From Leptobrachium leishanense (Eukaryota > Chordata > Amphibia > Anura > Megophryidae): 64,000 nt of DNA. This document shows, piece by piece, positions 21,738 through 32,670 of this stretch. Made by a program: the position numbers and the translations under genes. Under the pieces are notes generated by a model. It worked only from the letters and a program-made list of their open reading frames with translations. It ran no database searches and was not told where the DNA came from. The first letter of the stretch is position 1, and each line of letters begins with the position of its first letter. The stretch lies in assembly GCA_009667805.1 (NCBI GenBank), contig CM019067.1:165341073-165405072 (forward strand), read 5' to 3'.

Positions 21738-22780
21738 TGTAGCGCTGTGGTTAATTCTTTATTGTGGCAGTACCTATTTTTGGCCACCGGAGGGAGACAA
21801 GCGCAATGTGAGACACTGAATGTTACATTTGGACTACATTTCCCGGCATGCTTTGGGAACGGACACAGGAAGTGGGTGGGGCAGAGAGACTTACATCCTG
21901 AGCCTCGTGGAGAGAGCTGGCAGAGCGCGCCAGGGAGTGAGAGAGACAAGACACAATGCTGCAGAACGTAACAGCGTCCAGGCCGGAGCGCAGGTGCGGC
22001 CTAACGGAGTTGCAGATTGGGTTACTCAGCCTTACCAAAGGGAGACCCAGTGATCCATAAGATTACCCAAGCTGCTATTGAGGAAGCCAGAGGACCCCCG
22101 AGTAAGGAGTACCGCAGGTCGATCGGACTGGGAGAGCAGGCGGTAAGCTGGACAAGTCGCGGCAGGAGCAGAAAGCCAGACAGCGGATCCAGAAGCCGAG
22201 AGAGCCCAGTCAACATCGAGCGGAGAGACGTCCTGGGTCCAGCGGAGCCTCAAGTATCTGGCGGATGGGTAAGAGGCCTTCTAGGCCGTTGTAAAACCAA
22301 GAAAGCACGCTGCTGTTTGTTTCCAAAACCCACAGGGCCCCAACTTGACTAGTCGAAGATACCTCTTAAGCAATTCACTGGCCAGTTGAATAGTGTACCC
22401 GGGTACCATAACAGACACACACACTTACATTCCGGGACACAACCTGTGCGGGACTCACTCCCCAATCAAGAAAGGGGTTAAAGATAATTTTCCGTTTATT
22501 TTCCGCTGCGCGTTTCTCGAATTACGAAACATCGTATTTATTTTACGCTGCGCGTTTCTCGAATTACGAAACCTTGTATTTCTTTTCCGCTGCGCGTTTC
22601 CTCGAAATACGAAGTACTGTAAATATATCTACGAACACTGGGTTATTCATTATATGCCATTTATTCTAGTAAACTATAATTTATAAAAGCCACAACGGTG
22701 CTGGAGTATATTTATTCCCTAGTGCGGGGAGACTGACCCGAGGTTCAATTTCAGCGGCTCCTCTGGGAGTGAGCGCTACA
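21738..22780 (+). repeat. 5' LTR of the gypsy element
   Basis: The 1043-bp LTR matches 33028-34112 with about 20 substitutions by eye (roughly 2%). One is t/g in 'acatttggac'/'acattgggac', another a/g in 'catcgagcgg'/'catcaagcgg'. It contains a tandem array of ~42-bp units ('cgctgcgcgtttctcgaatt') at ~22495-22615, three units here versus four in the 3' LTR. Confidence 0.95.
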
Positions 22781-22782
22781 CG

Positions 22783-22801
22783 TGGGGGCTCGTTTCTGGG
22801 A
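22783..22801 (+). other. Primer-binding site, tRNA-Pro-like
   Basis: Two bases after the LTR the sequence 'tgggggctcgtttctggga' begins. Its first 11 bases fit the 3' end complement of tRNA-Pro used by many retroelements; the following bases match less well. Confidence 0.65.
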
Positions 22802-22838
22802 TCCAGTCTCTGGAAAAAACGCATCTAAAGGGTTAAAT

Positions 22839-24329
22839 ATGGATCCAGATACTGTTGCCGAATGGTGTGAGGAGCACAGTAGTCAGTTAGAATTGTGTAT
22901 AGTCATGGATATTCCCGCAGACACTTGGGCCGAAGATCAGATTCGCCAGGCCGTGGCCGCGCTGACACCAGATCATCAGGGGTTAATCCTGGACATTAAA
23001 GAGAACCCAGATACCTCTCACACGTATGTTCTTTTTGAGTGGAGAAAGGGTGTTCCAGAGTGTTTTCAGGGCGCGAGCGTGAAGCTGACCGACGAGGTGG
23101 AAGTCCAACTGATTCAGCCAAGTGCGCCACGTGGCAAATCTGCAAGTGTTCCCGCGCCCAGTCCGTTGGCCATGATCGGGCCTGAATTTATAGTGGCTAT
23201 TGGAGATTTGCTGGCTAAGTGTCAGAGAACAAGCCCTCCACACACTAACTTCGGTTATCGACGGTTGAGAAATTTTACAGGAAATGTACCAACTCCGGCG
23301 GGAGAAGAAACCTTCGAAGAATGGGTGGAACAGGCGATGCAGGCTCTGGATGAGTGGGACGTCCCTGAAGCCCAGAAAAAGCAAAGGATCACCAAGAGCT
23401 TAAAGGGACCTGCGTCAGAAGCGGTGAGAAACCTGAAACTGAGTTAGAAAGACTGCACTGCTCTAGATTATTTAAACATTCTGGAGGAAGTTTTTGGGCG
23501 AACGGAAAAGGCCGCAGAGCTTGTATATCAGTATGAACACACCTATCAGCGGAAAGGTGAGAGAATGACCGAATACATGAGGCGCCTAGATAAGATTCTG
23601 CACCAGATACTCCTCAAGAAAGGGGCCGAGCCGGCCGAAGTAGATAAAATCCGAATAAAACAGATCCTGAGGGGCTCTCAACCTTTAGATCCAGTGATGC
23701 TGCAGCTGAGAAGCAGAGCAGATAATCAAGAAGTGAAGTACCTGGAACTGATCCGAGCTGTCAGAGAGGAGGAGGCTTTACTGGAAGAAAAATCCTTCAG
23801 GCGAGGGGAAAGAGCTTACGCGCAACCTTTGAGGCATAACGACTGTTTGCAGCCTGAAAGCGACTTGTTAGATACCTATGGATCCGACGTGGACGAGCAA
23901 GAGCATCTGATCGCTTTTAAATCCACAGAGAAGGCTGCCAAAGAATTAAACCTCTCCGAACATGGTGAGTTGCACAAGACTGTCAAGAAAGTACAAGAAG
24001 CTCAAGCTGAATTGCAACGGGCGCATGCGGAACTGTGCCGGGTATTGTTGAAGGTGACAGAGATGCAGGCAGAAATGCAGAAGTTCCTCACCGGTATGCA
24101 GACAACCGGAGTTGCTGTGGCGTCTAGCCAGGGTCCGTCAACCGAATCACAGCAGGCGACTGCGTCTCCGCTTTCTAAGAAGAGATGTTTCGGTTGTGGA
24201 GAAATGGACCACTTCCGCGCACAATGCAAAGGCCGAAAGCCTGAAGGGAATAGAGTTGAGGAGCTTTTGAAAGCTTTAGAAGGACTGTTATCTACCTCAC
24301 CAGTGGGAAACGCCAGAGGGCACAAGTGA
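22839..24329 (+). pseudogene. gag of the gypsy element, one premature stop
   Basis: The ATG at 22839 starts a 497-codon frame, uninterrupted except for a TAG at 23445-23447 (codon 203). The N-terminal ~100 residues begin 'MDPDTVAEWCEE' and read like the RRM-like N-terminal domain of PNMA-type Gag. A capsid-like helical region follows (~180-330), then a coiled-coil-prone stretch of repeated VQEAQAELQRAHAEL type (~370-420). A CCHC zinc knuckle 'CFGCGEMDHFRAQC' starts at about codon 450. The protein would assemble the particle and bind the RNA. The pol frame starts at the end of this frame in the -1 phase, so a -1 frameshift is the likely route to Gag-Pol; no slippery site was identified. Confidence 0.88.
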
Positions 24330-26146
24330 AGGAGCAACCTAGGTGCCCGAAGGTTGAAACCCGCTCCAAAAATCAAGCCAGGACTAAGAGGGCAAGAGGG
24401 CCCAAAGTCGGGCCAACTGCTGAGCCTGCCAGGACTGAAAGAGTCACTCCCTTAGCATCCGGACCTACGTCATGGGGAAGCAATGCACACCCAAAACCTA
24501 CACGGGCCAAGAAGAAGGCCAGGGTACAACAAACTGGGTCTAAGTGTTCGGGTGCCACCACCAAGTTTCCTGACCAGCTGATAGGTCCTTCTCCTATTGT
24601 GCCAATCCAAGTGGAGGGAGTCTACACGAAAGCCCTGTTGGATTCAGGGGCTCAAGTGACATTGATCTACCGAGACTTCTACGAGAAACACTTGAAGCAC
24701 ATTCCTCTACAGAAATTGAAGGACCTGGAAATCTGGGGTATCGGAACGGAGAAACTCCCCTATGACGGGTATCTACAGGTGAAGTTGGAGATCGGATCCG
24801 AAGTCATCGGACAGTCCGGAGGTTGTGATGCGTTGGCCATTGTGTGTCCTCGGCCTTCAGGGGCAAACAGGAGTTCCATGATAGTGGGGACGAATACTGA
24901 TTTGGTGCAACGTCTCCTGACACCTATCATATTGGAAGAGGGTTCTACTCAAGGAGTACACCCAATGTTACGTCCAGTCTATCAGAGGATGGTCGAAGAA
25001 CAGAAGGCACCTGCTGAAGTGGGGCGCCTATGGAGATTAGAAAGAACAGAGAAGGTTCTGCAAGCAGGAGAAGTAGCGAGCTTCCGGGCTTCAGTCAAGT
25101 TGAACGGATCGCAACCAGGTCCCTATGTGGTACTGGAAACCGATGTTAATCATGGGACTGAAGCCAGAGTCGAAGTGATTCCTGAAATAATCTCCACTAA
25201 AGCTTTGAAAAGAACACGAGGAAGAGTCTCAGTCAGCGTGTGCAATGTGTCTGATTCTCCAGTAGTCCTTAAAGCACGAATGCCTATCGGGCAAGTAGAG
25301 TCTGCTGCGCCTCTCTCTCCTACCGATTTAGGAGGGGGAGTGGATAAAGAGATTCCAGATGAAAGATTCTACCCCAAGGACGCTCCCATTTCAGCTGAAT
25401 GGAAGAAACGTCTTCAGTCTCAAGTTCTAAAGTGGAGAGAATTGTTCTCGAAAGATGAGTTCGACGTAGGCCTAGCTAAAAGTACTGAGCATCGCATTCG
25501 ATTACAAGAAGACAAGCCGTTTCATGAAAGGTCAAGACGAGTTCCGCTGGGAGACTTGGATGATCTGCGAGAACAGCTGAATGAATTGCAAAGAACCAAG
25601 GTGATCCAAGAGTCCAGGAGTCCATATGCATCTCCAATAGTGATGGTCCGGAAGAAGAATGGTTCTGTCCGCCTATGCATAGACTATTGCACGCTGAATC
25701 GGAGAACCATCCCAGACCAATATGCTACTCCTCGGATAGAAGATGCCTTACAATGTTTGTCTGGAGCAAAATGGTTTAGTGTACTATACCTGCGAAGTGG
25801 GTATCACCAGATACCAATGCATCCTGAAGACAAAGAGAAGACTGCGTTCATCTGTCCACTGGGGTTCTTTGAATTCAACAGAATGCCTCAAGGCCTTACG
25901 GGGGCTCCAGCCACGTTCCAACGGTTAATGGAGAAGACAGTCGGGGACATGAATCTGATCGAAGTATTAGTATACCTGGATGACATAATTGTGTTCGGGA
26001 AGACTCTGGAAGAACATGAGCAACGTTTGGAGAAGGTCTTGAAGAGGCTCCATGAAGAGGGATTGAAACTGTCTCTGGAGAAATGTCAATTCTGCCTACC
26101 GCCTGTTACGTATTTGGGACATGTGATCTCAGCAGAAGGTGTTTAA
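24326..26146 (+). pseudogene. pol part 1: protease and reverse transcriptase
   Basis: The frame overlaps the end of gag in the -1 phase. After a basic linker it has an aspartic protease active site 'LLDSGAQVTLI' (~24645). The reverse transcriptase follows from ~25380: 'SPYASPIVMVRKKNGSVRLC', 'GFFEFNRMPQGLTGAP' and 'YLDD' at 25973-25984. The position normally holding the first catalytic Asp (V-L-D-L-R-S-G-Y-H in the family) is Tyr (TAC 25787-25789), so polymerase activity should be lost. A TAA at 26144-26146 and a TAG at 26162-26164 in the same phase end the frame before RNase H. Confidence 0.93.
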
Positions 26147-27350
26147 ACAGATCCTCAGAAGTAGGAGGCCGTAGCTTCTTGGCCTAGACCCCGAAACGTC
26201 ACTGAACTTAGATCTTTCTTGGGGTTCTGTTCCTATTATCGAAGATTTGTAGGAGGATTCGCAAAACTAGCTCAACCACTGAACAAACTCCTACAGAAGG
26301 AAAGCACAGAAGAAGGCTGCAAGATCTCTGACCGAAACCCGTCAGCTCCAGGGCCAAGGAAAGCTCAAGAGTCCATACAGGGAGAGTGGACTAGTCAATG
26401 TGAAGGTGCTTTCTTGAAGCTGAAGGAGAGTCTAACTCAAGCTCCTGTCTTGGCCTACGCGGACCCTCACAAGCCGTATGAGTTACATGTGGATGCCAGC
26501 AGAGAAGGTCTAGGAGGAGTCCTGTATCAAGAGTATGGTGGATTGCTGAGGCCTGGAGCGTACGTGAGCCGGAGCCTTACGCCTTCAGAGAAGAACTACC
26601 CTACCCACAAGTTGGAGTTCCTAGCCTTAAAGTGGGCAGTGGTAGACAAGTTAAAGGACTATCTGTATGGAGCTATGGAGCTGAGTTTGTGATAAAGACG
26701 GATAACAATCCTCTTACCTATATTCTTACTACTGCGAAACTGGACGCAACGGGACATCGGTGGCTGGCCGCTCTGTCAGGGTTTCGGTTCAGCCTGAAGT
26801 ATCGCCCTGGGGTGAATAATCGAGATGCTGATGCTTTGTCGAGAAGACCCTACGCTGCAGAATGGACTCAGTTAACTCCAGACGGGGTCCAAGCTTTGTG
26901 TCAAGGAGCAGAGCGCCGGGTCAAGGGAGGGATTGAAGCGAAGGCCATAGGAGTCATGGCTGCGGCTGTTCCGGAGTTCTACTGCAATCCTACGCAATTG
27001 AGGGATGAAAGTCTACCTACCTTTTCAAAACAGGACCTGAAAGCTGATCAGGCCAGAGACCCTTTAATTGCGTTAACCATAAAGGCCCTAACTGCGAAAC
27101 AGAGTGAAATTCTGCTGACCAATTCCCCAGATGGAGCCAGATTGGTCTACAAAGAGTGGGAACGGTTGAAGATGTTTGATGGAGTGGTCTACCGAAGGGG
27201 CCCCTCAACCAATGCTGAAGAGACCCAACAGTTGTTCCTTCCCACTAAACATAGGGAGAATGTGCTGCGATCGCTACATGATGAGCATGGACATTTGGGC
27301 GCTGAAAGGACTTTTAAGCTGGTGCAAGGTTCTATTGGCCTTGCATGAGA
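26147..27350 (+). pseudogene. pol part 2: RNase H and integrase zinc-binding region
   Basis: In the pol phase (26219 on) the connection domain reads 'FLGFCSYYRRFVGGFAKLAQ', then RNase H has 'ELHVDASREGLGGVLY' and 'KLEFLALKWAV'. A frameshift at about 26685 moves the frame; the RNase H end continues with 'KTDNNPLTYIL' and 'RDADALSRRP'. An integrase HHCC-type region starts near 27265 ('LHDEHGHLGAERTF') and a second frameshift lies at ~27330-27345, just before the Cys pair. Product would be part of Gag-Pol. Context and order are typical of Ty3/gypsy. Confidence 0.92.
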
Positions 27351-27665
27351 GCTGAAGTGGAAAGTTATTGCCATTCATGTCTGAGGTGTATTCAGAGGAA
27401 GTCCCTACCGACCCGAACCGCTCCATGAGCCATCTGCAGAGTCAGGGACCCATGGATTTGGTGTGCATTGACTTCCTGTGCTTAGAGCTGGATGCTAGTG
27501 GGCAAGGGAATATTTTAGTAGTGACTGATCACTTCACACGTTACGCCCAAGCCTTTTCCACGAAAGACCAACGCGCTCCGACAGTAGCAAAGGTTCTGAT
27601 GGAGAAGTTCTTTGTTCACTACGGCCTACCAAGAAGAATACACTCTGATCAGGGTAGAGACTTTG
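27351..27665 (+). pseudogene. pol part 3: integrase core, 5' half
   Basis: The frame 27368-27665 carries the first catalytic Asp in 'DLVCIDFLCLE' and the second in 'RRIHSDQGRDF'. The core is interrupted immediately after this by the PLE (27666-31708) and resumes at 31709 in 'GRDF'. Confidence 0.92.
27651..27665 (+). repeat. Target-site duplication of the nested PLE, left copy
   Basis: AGGGTAGAGACTTTG at 27651-27665 is repeated at 31709-31723. The first two bases of the right copy could instead belong to the PLE end, giving 13-15 bp. Confidence 0.85.
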
Positions 27666-28300
27666 GAATCAAAAAGAACTGTCAATAAAGAATACAACCT
27701 TAAAATTATTGATAGGTAGCTTGAAAGGCACAGCCCTCTATATGAATAGACTCCAAATGCTAGAAGGGTGAAAACACTTGCATAGCGTAATACTGTAAAA
27801 ACATTTATTGCTATATGTAAAAACAAAGAGCCACTCACAAACAGCGTGGCACACATAAACAAATAGGTGTGCAAATAGGCATTTTAAACATCTTAATAGT
27901 CACCGCCGCCGGGATGCGTTCTGTCCTTAGAATGGAGACTCCTGGCCAGGGTGAACTCCAGAGGGGCCGATTCAATGTCCAGTGTGGTAGATCACAAAAG
28001 TTCTAACAGACCGCCAGGATCAGTAAACTGGAAAAATCGAGCTCCTCTTCTGATGATGGACAGCAGGCCGGCGAAGATGTAACAAATTACAAGCACAGAT
28101 CAGCTCGACATGTTTCGTCCATAGGACTTAATCATGAGCTGATCTGTGTACAACGAACAAAAGTACTTATACATCCTTCATAATAGAGGAGATAGAAAAC
28201 ACCTGTGGAGTCCGGCAGGGGTGAACGTCACCGGCAGCCTCCACAGAGCGCTGCGGAAATGACGTCACCACCCCCGGTTCTCCATCTTGCTTAAGGGCAA
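27665..28300 (-). repeat. PLE inverted terminal repeat, left arm
   Basis: Reverse complement of 30979-31614 with paired coordinates summing to 59279. I compared long stretches (e.g. 27899-28260) and saw no mismatch. The arm contains the hammerhead-like motif at 28095-28147. Confidence 0.93.
28095..28147 (-). ncRNA. Hammerhead-ribozyme-like motif (left arm)
   Basis: Inverted copy of the motif at 31132-31184; see that entry for the fold. Confidence 0.5.
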
Positions 28301-28431
28301 GACAGGAACAGGTATTCCCCTCTACGAGAAATAAACTCCCCTCTCAAAAGGAGGAGAGAGGAAGTTTAGCCTTTATCAATAATCAAACTAAAAACCATAA
28401 ATCAAGGGAACTCCAGGCAGGTATTTTCAAT

Positions 28432-29964
28432 TTGTCCAACGTGGTTTTGGATGAGTCGGAAATTTCTCTACTCAACAAAGGCTTAAAGTTTGCACCTACA
28501 AAAGAACCTAATGATTTTGCACTTTTCTTAGACTTGCAGAGATTTTTACGAAAATTATCTATTAAGAAATTCTTCTACAAAAAGGAAGAATCGTCTAAAC
28601 TAGAGGTATCCCCTATAGTTGAGACAGATATACAAGAAGTTCTTCCCCACACCAAATTCAAACGGAAATCTACCTTCTTCCCGACCTGGGAAAAAGTTAA
28701 TAATATTAAAGTATTTGGGGATATGTTGGAGGAAGAATTTAGAGAAATTAACATAAAAAAGAACCAGAGAAAGAAACATCTAGAGTTTAACCTTAATAGG
28801 AAAGAAAGAGAGGCCCTAAATAAGCTCCAAGCTAAGAAAGATCTAGTATTCAGACAGGCCGATAAGGGAGGGGGGATAATTATTCAAAATAGGGCAGATT
28901 ACGTCAAAGAGGCTGAGAGAATCTTGTCTGATAAAGAGACCTATCAGTTACTTACAGAGAACCCTACAAAAGAATACCTCAAACAGATAGGGATATTGCT
29001 TGAAGGTGGTTTGGCCGAAGGTATACTATCTAAAGAGGAGTTTGACTTCCTCTTTACCCCTTTTCCGAGACTGGCTATCCTGTACCATAATCCTAAAATA
29101 CACAAATCATTGATATCCCCTCCAGGTCAACCCATTATCAGTGGTATTGGGTCACTCACAGCTAATTTATCGGAATACATCGACAGTTTCCTACAAAAAT
29201 ATGTCCCCCTGGCCCCATCCTATATAAAAGATACAGGACACTTTATGGAGGTCCTACAGGGCTTACAGTGGAAGGAGACCTACATTCTAGCTAGTCTAGA
29301 TGTTACATCTCTATATACAGTTATAGAGCATGAGAAGGGCCTTCTGGCGGTCTATAAAAGATTAGAAGAAGATCCAGAGATCGGGAGCAAACAAAGGAAT
29401 TTTCTATGTGAGGCTATTCGTTTCTGCCTAACCCATAACTTCTTTGGGTTTCAAAATAAATTTTACGTTCAGAAAACAGGAACAGCTATGGGTGCCAAGT
29501 TTGCCCCGGGGTATGCTAATATATTTGTGGCCCATTGGGAGCAAGAGGCAATATGGGAAAACAATCCCTTTAGGGCAAACTTGGCACTCTGGCGTCGTTT
29601 TATAGACGATATATTTTTTATATGGGAGGGAGGTAGGGAAGATCTAGACAGGTTCTTTAATTATGTTAATGCTAACAATATGGATCTTAAATTCACCATT
29701 GAGGTGGGAGATCGTACTCTAAACTTTTTGGATTTAAACATTTTTATTACAGACACCAACTTTTGTACCAAAACCTTCTTTAAGCCGACGGATAAAAACT
29801 CTTATATTAATTATAACAGCTGCCACCACAAAAAGTGGCTTAACAATATCCAAAAAATCAATTTGGACGAATTCGTCGGAATTGTACCAATATGTCAGAT
29901 TTTACTGTCCAAAGTAAAGAGCTCTCTCAAAAATTTTGTTATAAACAATACCCCAACTCTTTAG
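28432..29964 (+). pseudogene. PLE reverse transcriptase
   Basis: A 510-codon frame with the PLE/TERT-like RT signatures in order: 'FRQADKGGGIIIQNRADY' (~145), 'PKIHKSLISPPGQPI' (~225), motif A 'ASLDVTSLYT' (~290), motif B 'QKTGTAMGAKFAPGYANIF' (~350), motif C 'FIDDIFFIWEG' (~393) with both catalytic Asp present, and 'LNFLDLNIFITD' after it. The start is uncertain; the frame is open from before 28432. The thumb and linker go out of phase at ~29850, where the matching sequence shifts to another frame (29892 on). The RT primes on cut target DNA and copies the element RNA. The domain itself looks intact. Confidence 0.93.
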
Positions 29965-30738
29965 TTGAGAAAAGCTTGGAAGAAATTAAAGGTATTGATA
30001 GATCCAATTTACTGCAACGTAAACCTAAGTCCCATAAAAATCAAAACAACCAACGAAATGGGAATTTGCTTTTCTCACAAAATTTAATGGGAGAAGTAGG
30101 GATATTGAGAAAGCCCTATCCAGATGTTGGCCTGTCCTTCAGAATGACCAAATCCTATCTAAACACCTACCAGCGTTTCCACGCGTGATATACAGAAAAG
30201 CTAATTCAGTCAAAAACTCCTTGGCTCCAAGCTTTCTACCTTTGGAAAATAATAAAGAATTAAACCTGCATCCTCTGCTCAATAGACCCAAAGGTTTTTT
30301 TAAATGTAAAATGTGTTCTATGTGTAGAGACCTCAAAGCTAAAGTAGATCAATTTAAGAGTATACGCACTGGAAAGGAATATCATATAAAGGAGTTCATT
30401 AATTGTAACACCACCAACGTAATATATCTCCTTCAGTGTGGATGTGGGGCCAATATATTGGGAAAACGAAACGCAAGCTAAAAGAGCGTATTTATGAACA
30501 CTTTTACAACATTCGAAAATGTAGTGACAAACACAGTGTATCTCGACACTGTTGTAAGTGTCCACTCTTTAGTTTTGCTACATTTAGTTGGCTAGGGATT
30601 GAAAAGGTTAAACTAAATTGGAGGGGAGGTGATGGAGCTAAGGCTCTGTCCCAAGCAGAAACTAAGTGGATTTTTTATATGGATACTCTTAAGCCGCCAG
30701 GCCTTAATGTAGATATTGATCTCCTGTCTTGTTTATAA
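29892..30738 (+). pseudogene. PLE linker and GIY-YIG endonuclease, frameshifted
   Basis: Continuation of the RT frame in three further pieces: 29892-~30065, ~30066-30455 and 30436-30738. The linker has the PLE cysteine motif 'CKMCSMC' (~30309). The endonuclease starts with 'TNVIYLLQCGCG' and, one frame later, 'QYIGKTKRKLKERIYEH', which together form the GIY-YIG core with its conserved Arg. Downstream blocks 'SRHCCKC' and 'AETKWIFYMDTLKPPGLN' are typical. Frame changes lie near 29850, 30066 (T-rich run) and 30455. The endonuclease would nick the target. Single-base indels in homopolymers could be assembly error as well as real decay. Confidence 0.9.
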
Positions 30739-30978
30739 TCTGACTTATTGCTAGTATTGTTCATAGCCCATCCGTTTTTTATATATAATTGTATTTTGAT
30801 TTTTATAATTTTTTTAATGGGTACTTTTATGGAAAGGGCGTCAAACCCATCCTTAATGAATTTGTATTTTATGTTTCTGCCGTTTTTCTGCCTGTTGCTT
30901 TTTGTTTTAGGTTCCTCTATCGCCGTTTGTCCATTATGTGCGAGCTTGCCCTTTCTTGTATAATGCTGGGATGTGTTT

Positions 30979-31614
30979 TTGCCCTTAAGCAAGATGGAGA
31001 ACCGGGGGTGGTGACGTCATTTCCGCAGCGCTCTGTGGAGGCTGCCGGTGACGTTCACCCCTGCCGGACTCCACAGGTGTTTTCTATCTCCTCTATTATG
31101 AAGGATGTATAAGTACTTTTGTTCGTTGTACACAGATCAGCTCATGATTAAGTCCTATGGACGAAACATGTCGAGCTGATCTGTGCTTGTAATTTGTTAC
31201 ATCTTCGCCGGCCTGCTGTCCATCATCAGAAGAGGAGCTCGATTTTTCCAGTTTACTGATCCTGGCGGTCTGTTAGAACTTTTGTGATCTACCACACTGG
31301 ACATTGAATCGGCCCCTCTGGAGTTCACCCTGGCCAGGAGTCTCCATTCTAAGGACAGAACGCATCCCGGCGGCGGTGACTATTAAGATGTTTAAAATGC
31401 CTATTTGCACACCTATTTGTTTATGTGTGCCACGCTGTTTGTGAGTGGCTCTTTGTTTTTACATATAGCAATAAATGTTTTTACAGTATTACGCTATGCA
31501 AGTGTTTTCACCCTTCTAGCATTTGGAGTCTACTCATATAGAGGGCTGTGCCTTTCAAGCTACCTATCAATAATTTTAAGGTTGTATTCTTTATTGACAG
31601 TTCTTTTTGATTCC
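30979..31614 (+). repeat. PLE inverted terminal repeat, right arm (3' UTR)
   Basis: Matches 27665-28300 inverted. It contains a plus-strand frame shared with the left arm (31405 on), which I regard as chance. Confidence 0.93.
31132..31184 (+). ncRNA. Hammerhead-ribozyme-like motif (right arm)
   Basis: A 12-bp stem I (acagatcagctc / gagctgatctgt) encloses 'atgattaa', a stem II gtcc-tat-ggac, then GAAAC and ATGTC. This is the order of a type I hammerhead with a minimal stem III, a motif documented in PLE terminal repeats. The conserved CUGAUGA core is degenerate here (ctcatga or atgatta), so cleavage is doubtful. The motif occurs in both inverted arms. Confidence 0.5.
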
Positions 31615-31708
31615 ATACTCTTTTTATTAGCACGCTGTGGTGGAGAGTGCGGTGAACTGTTTCTAATTATTATTGCTGTTTGGGTATACTTTCACTTTTT
31701 TTATATTT

Positions 31709-32670
31709 AGGGTAGAGACTTTGAAAGCCGACTTTTTGGGCAATTGTTGGAACTGTTGGGAATCCAAAAGACCCGAACTACACCATATCACCCTCAAGGG
31801 GATGCTCAGCCTGAAAGGTTTAATCGCACGCTGCTAAATATGCTGGGAACATTGTCAAACACAGAGAAGCAGAGTTGGAGTCGTCACATAGCTACTCTGG
31901 TGCATGCATATAACAGTACAGAGAGTGATGCAACTGGATACTCACCATACCGTCTTATGTTCGGAAGAGAAGCTTGACTGCCGGTTGATTTGGCGTTTGG
32001 GTTATCTCTAGACCAGACGTCGGTAGCTTCCCATAGAAATTACGTGGATAGACTTCGAAAGAATCTGACCTCTGCGTTTGAACAGGCCCGTTTGACCTCA
32101 GGAAACAGGGAGCAAAGGAACAAGAGGAACTATGACTTGAAAGTTCAGATACAGGATCTGCAACTCGGTGATAGGGTTTTGTTGAAGAACTTGGGTGCAG
32201 CTGCGAGGCAAAAGTTGGCAGATAGATGGAGTTCTCAAGTCTACATTGTCTGCAAGCAACTGCCGGATCTGCCGGTGTATCAAATCCAGCCGGATGGAAA
32301 GGCCGGGCCTTTTAAGAACTGGCAACGGAATCATTTGTTACCTTTGAGAGAGGCTGTGAGGATGCCAGTTGGGGACAAACTTCCTCTGCCAAATCCGCCT
32401 GCTCCACGTTTGCCTCCCGTTACTCGGTCTCAGCAGACCCGGGCTGTCGAAGAGAGCGAAAGGGACAGTGAGGAAGAGAGTTTTTGTCTGGACTGGATGC
32501 GCTCACCGGAACCTGAAGAGGTTATCGCAGTTCCTGAACGGTGGGAAAGTAATTTGAGGCCTGAAGCTCCTGAATTTCAGTTGGAAGTTCCTGAGACTGT
32601 TGCAATCCCTGTAGTTCCTGAGGCTAAATCTTATGACTACAGTTCTATGCCTTCACTGGAGGGATCATAA
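31709..32670 (+). pseudogene. pol part 4: integrase core 3' half and C terminus
   Basis: After the PLE the integrase core resumes with 'TTPYHPQGDAQPERFNRTLL', holding the third catalytic residue (Glu). A TGA at 31975-31977 interrupts 'LMFGREA|LPVDLAFG'; its position fits decay of a CpG-containing Arg codon. The frame then continues to a TAA at 32668 through an integrase C-terminal domain ('VQIQDLQLGDRVLLKNL', 'QPDGKAGPFKNWQRNHLLPL'), ending in a Pro/Glu-rich tail. Coding similarity appears to persist past the stop to ~32957 with further stops. Confidence 0.92.

Larger units (their letters stand above)
27666..31708 (+). mobile_element. Penelope-like element with long inverted terminal repeats
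   Basis: About 4.04 kb inserted in gypsy integrase with a 13-15-bp target duplication. Outer parts are 636-nt inverted repeats (27665-28300 and 30979-31614) that look identical by eye; the final ~94 bp (31615-31708) are outside the repeat. Between them is one reverse transcriptase frame and a GIY-YIG endonuclease, the defining pair of PLEs. An inverted copy of the 3' untranslated region at the 5' end is a known PLE terminal arrangement (pseudo-LTR). Confidence 0.92.

Noticed and set aside
22017..22352. Frame of 111 codons in the 5' LTR, repeated at 33307-33642
   Set aside because: It is LTR sequence duplicated with the element; no recognisable domain, and it precedes the primer-binding site.
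31405..31710. Identical ~70-residue frame in both PLE arms (also 27874-27626 minus)
   Set aside because: The identity follows from the inverted repeat itself, and the frame lies in the 3' untranslated region. Hydrophobic composition reflects T-rich DNA.
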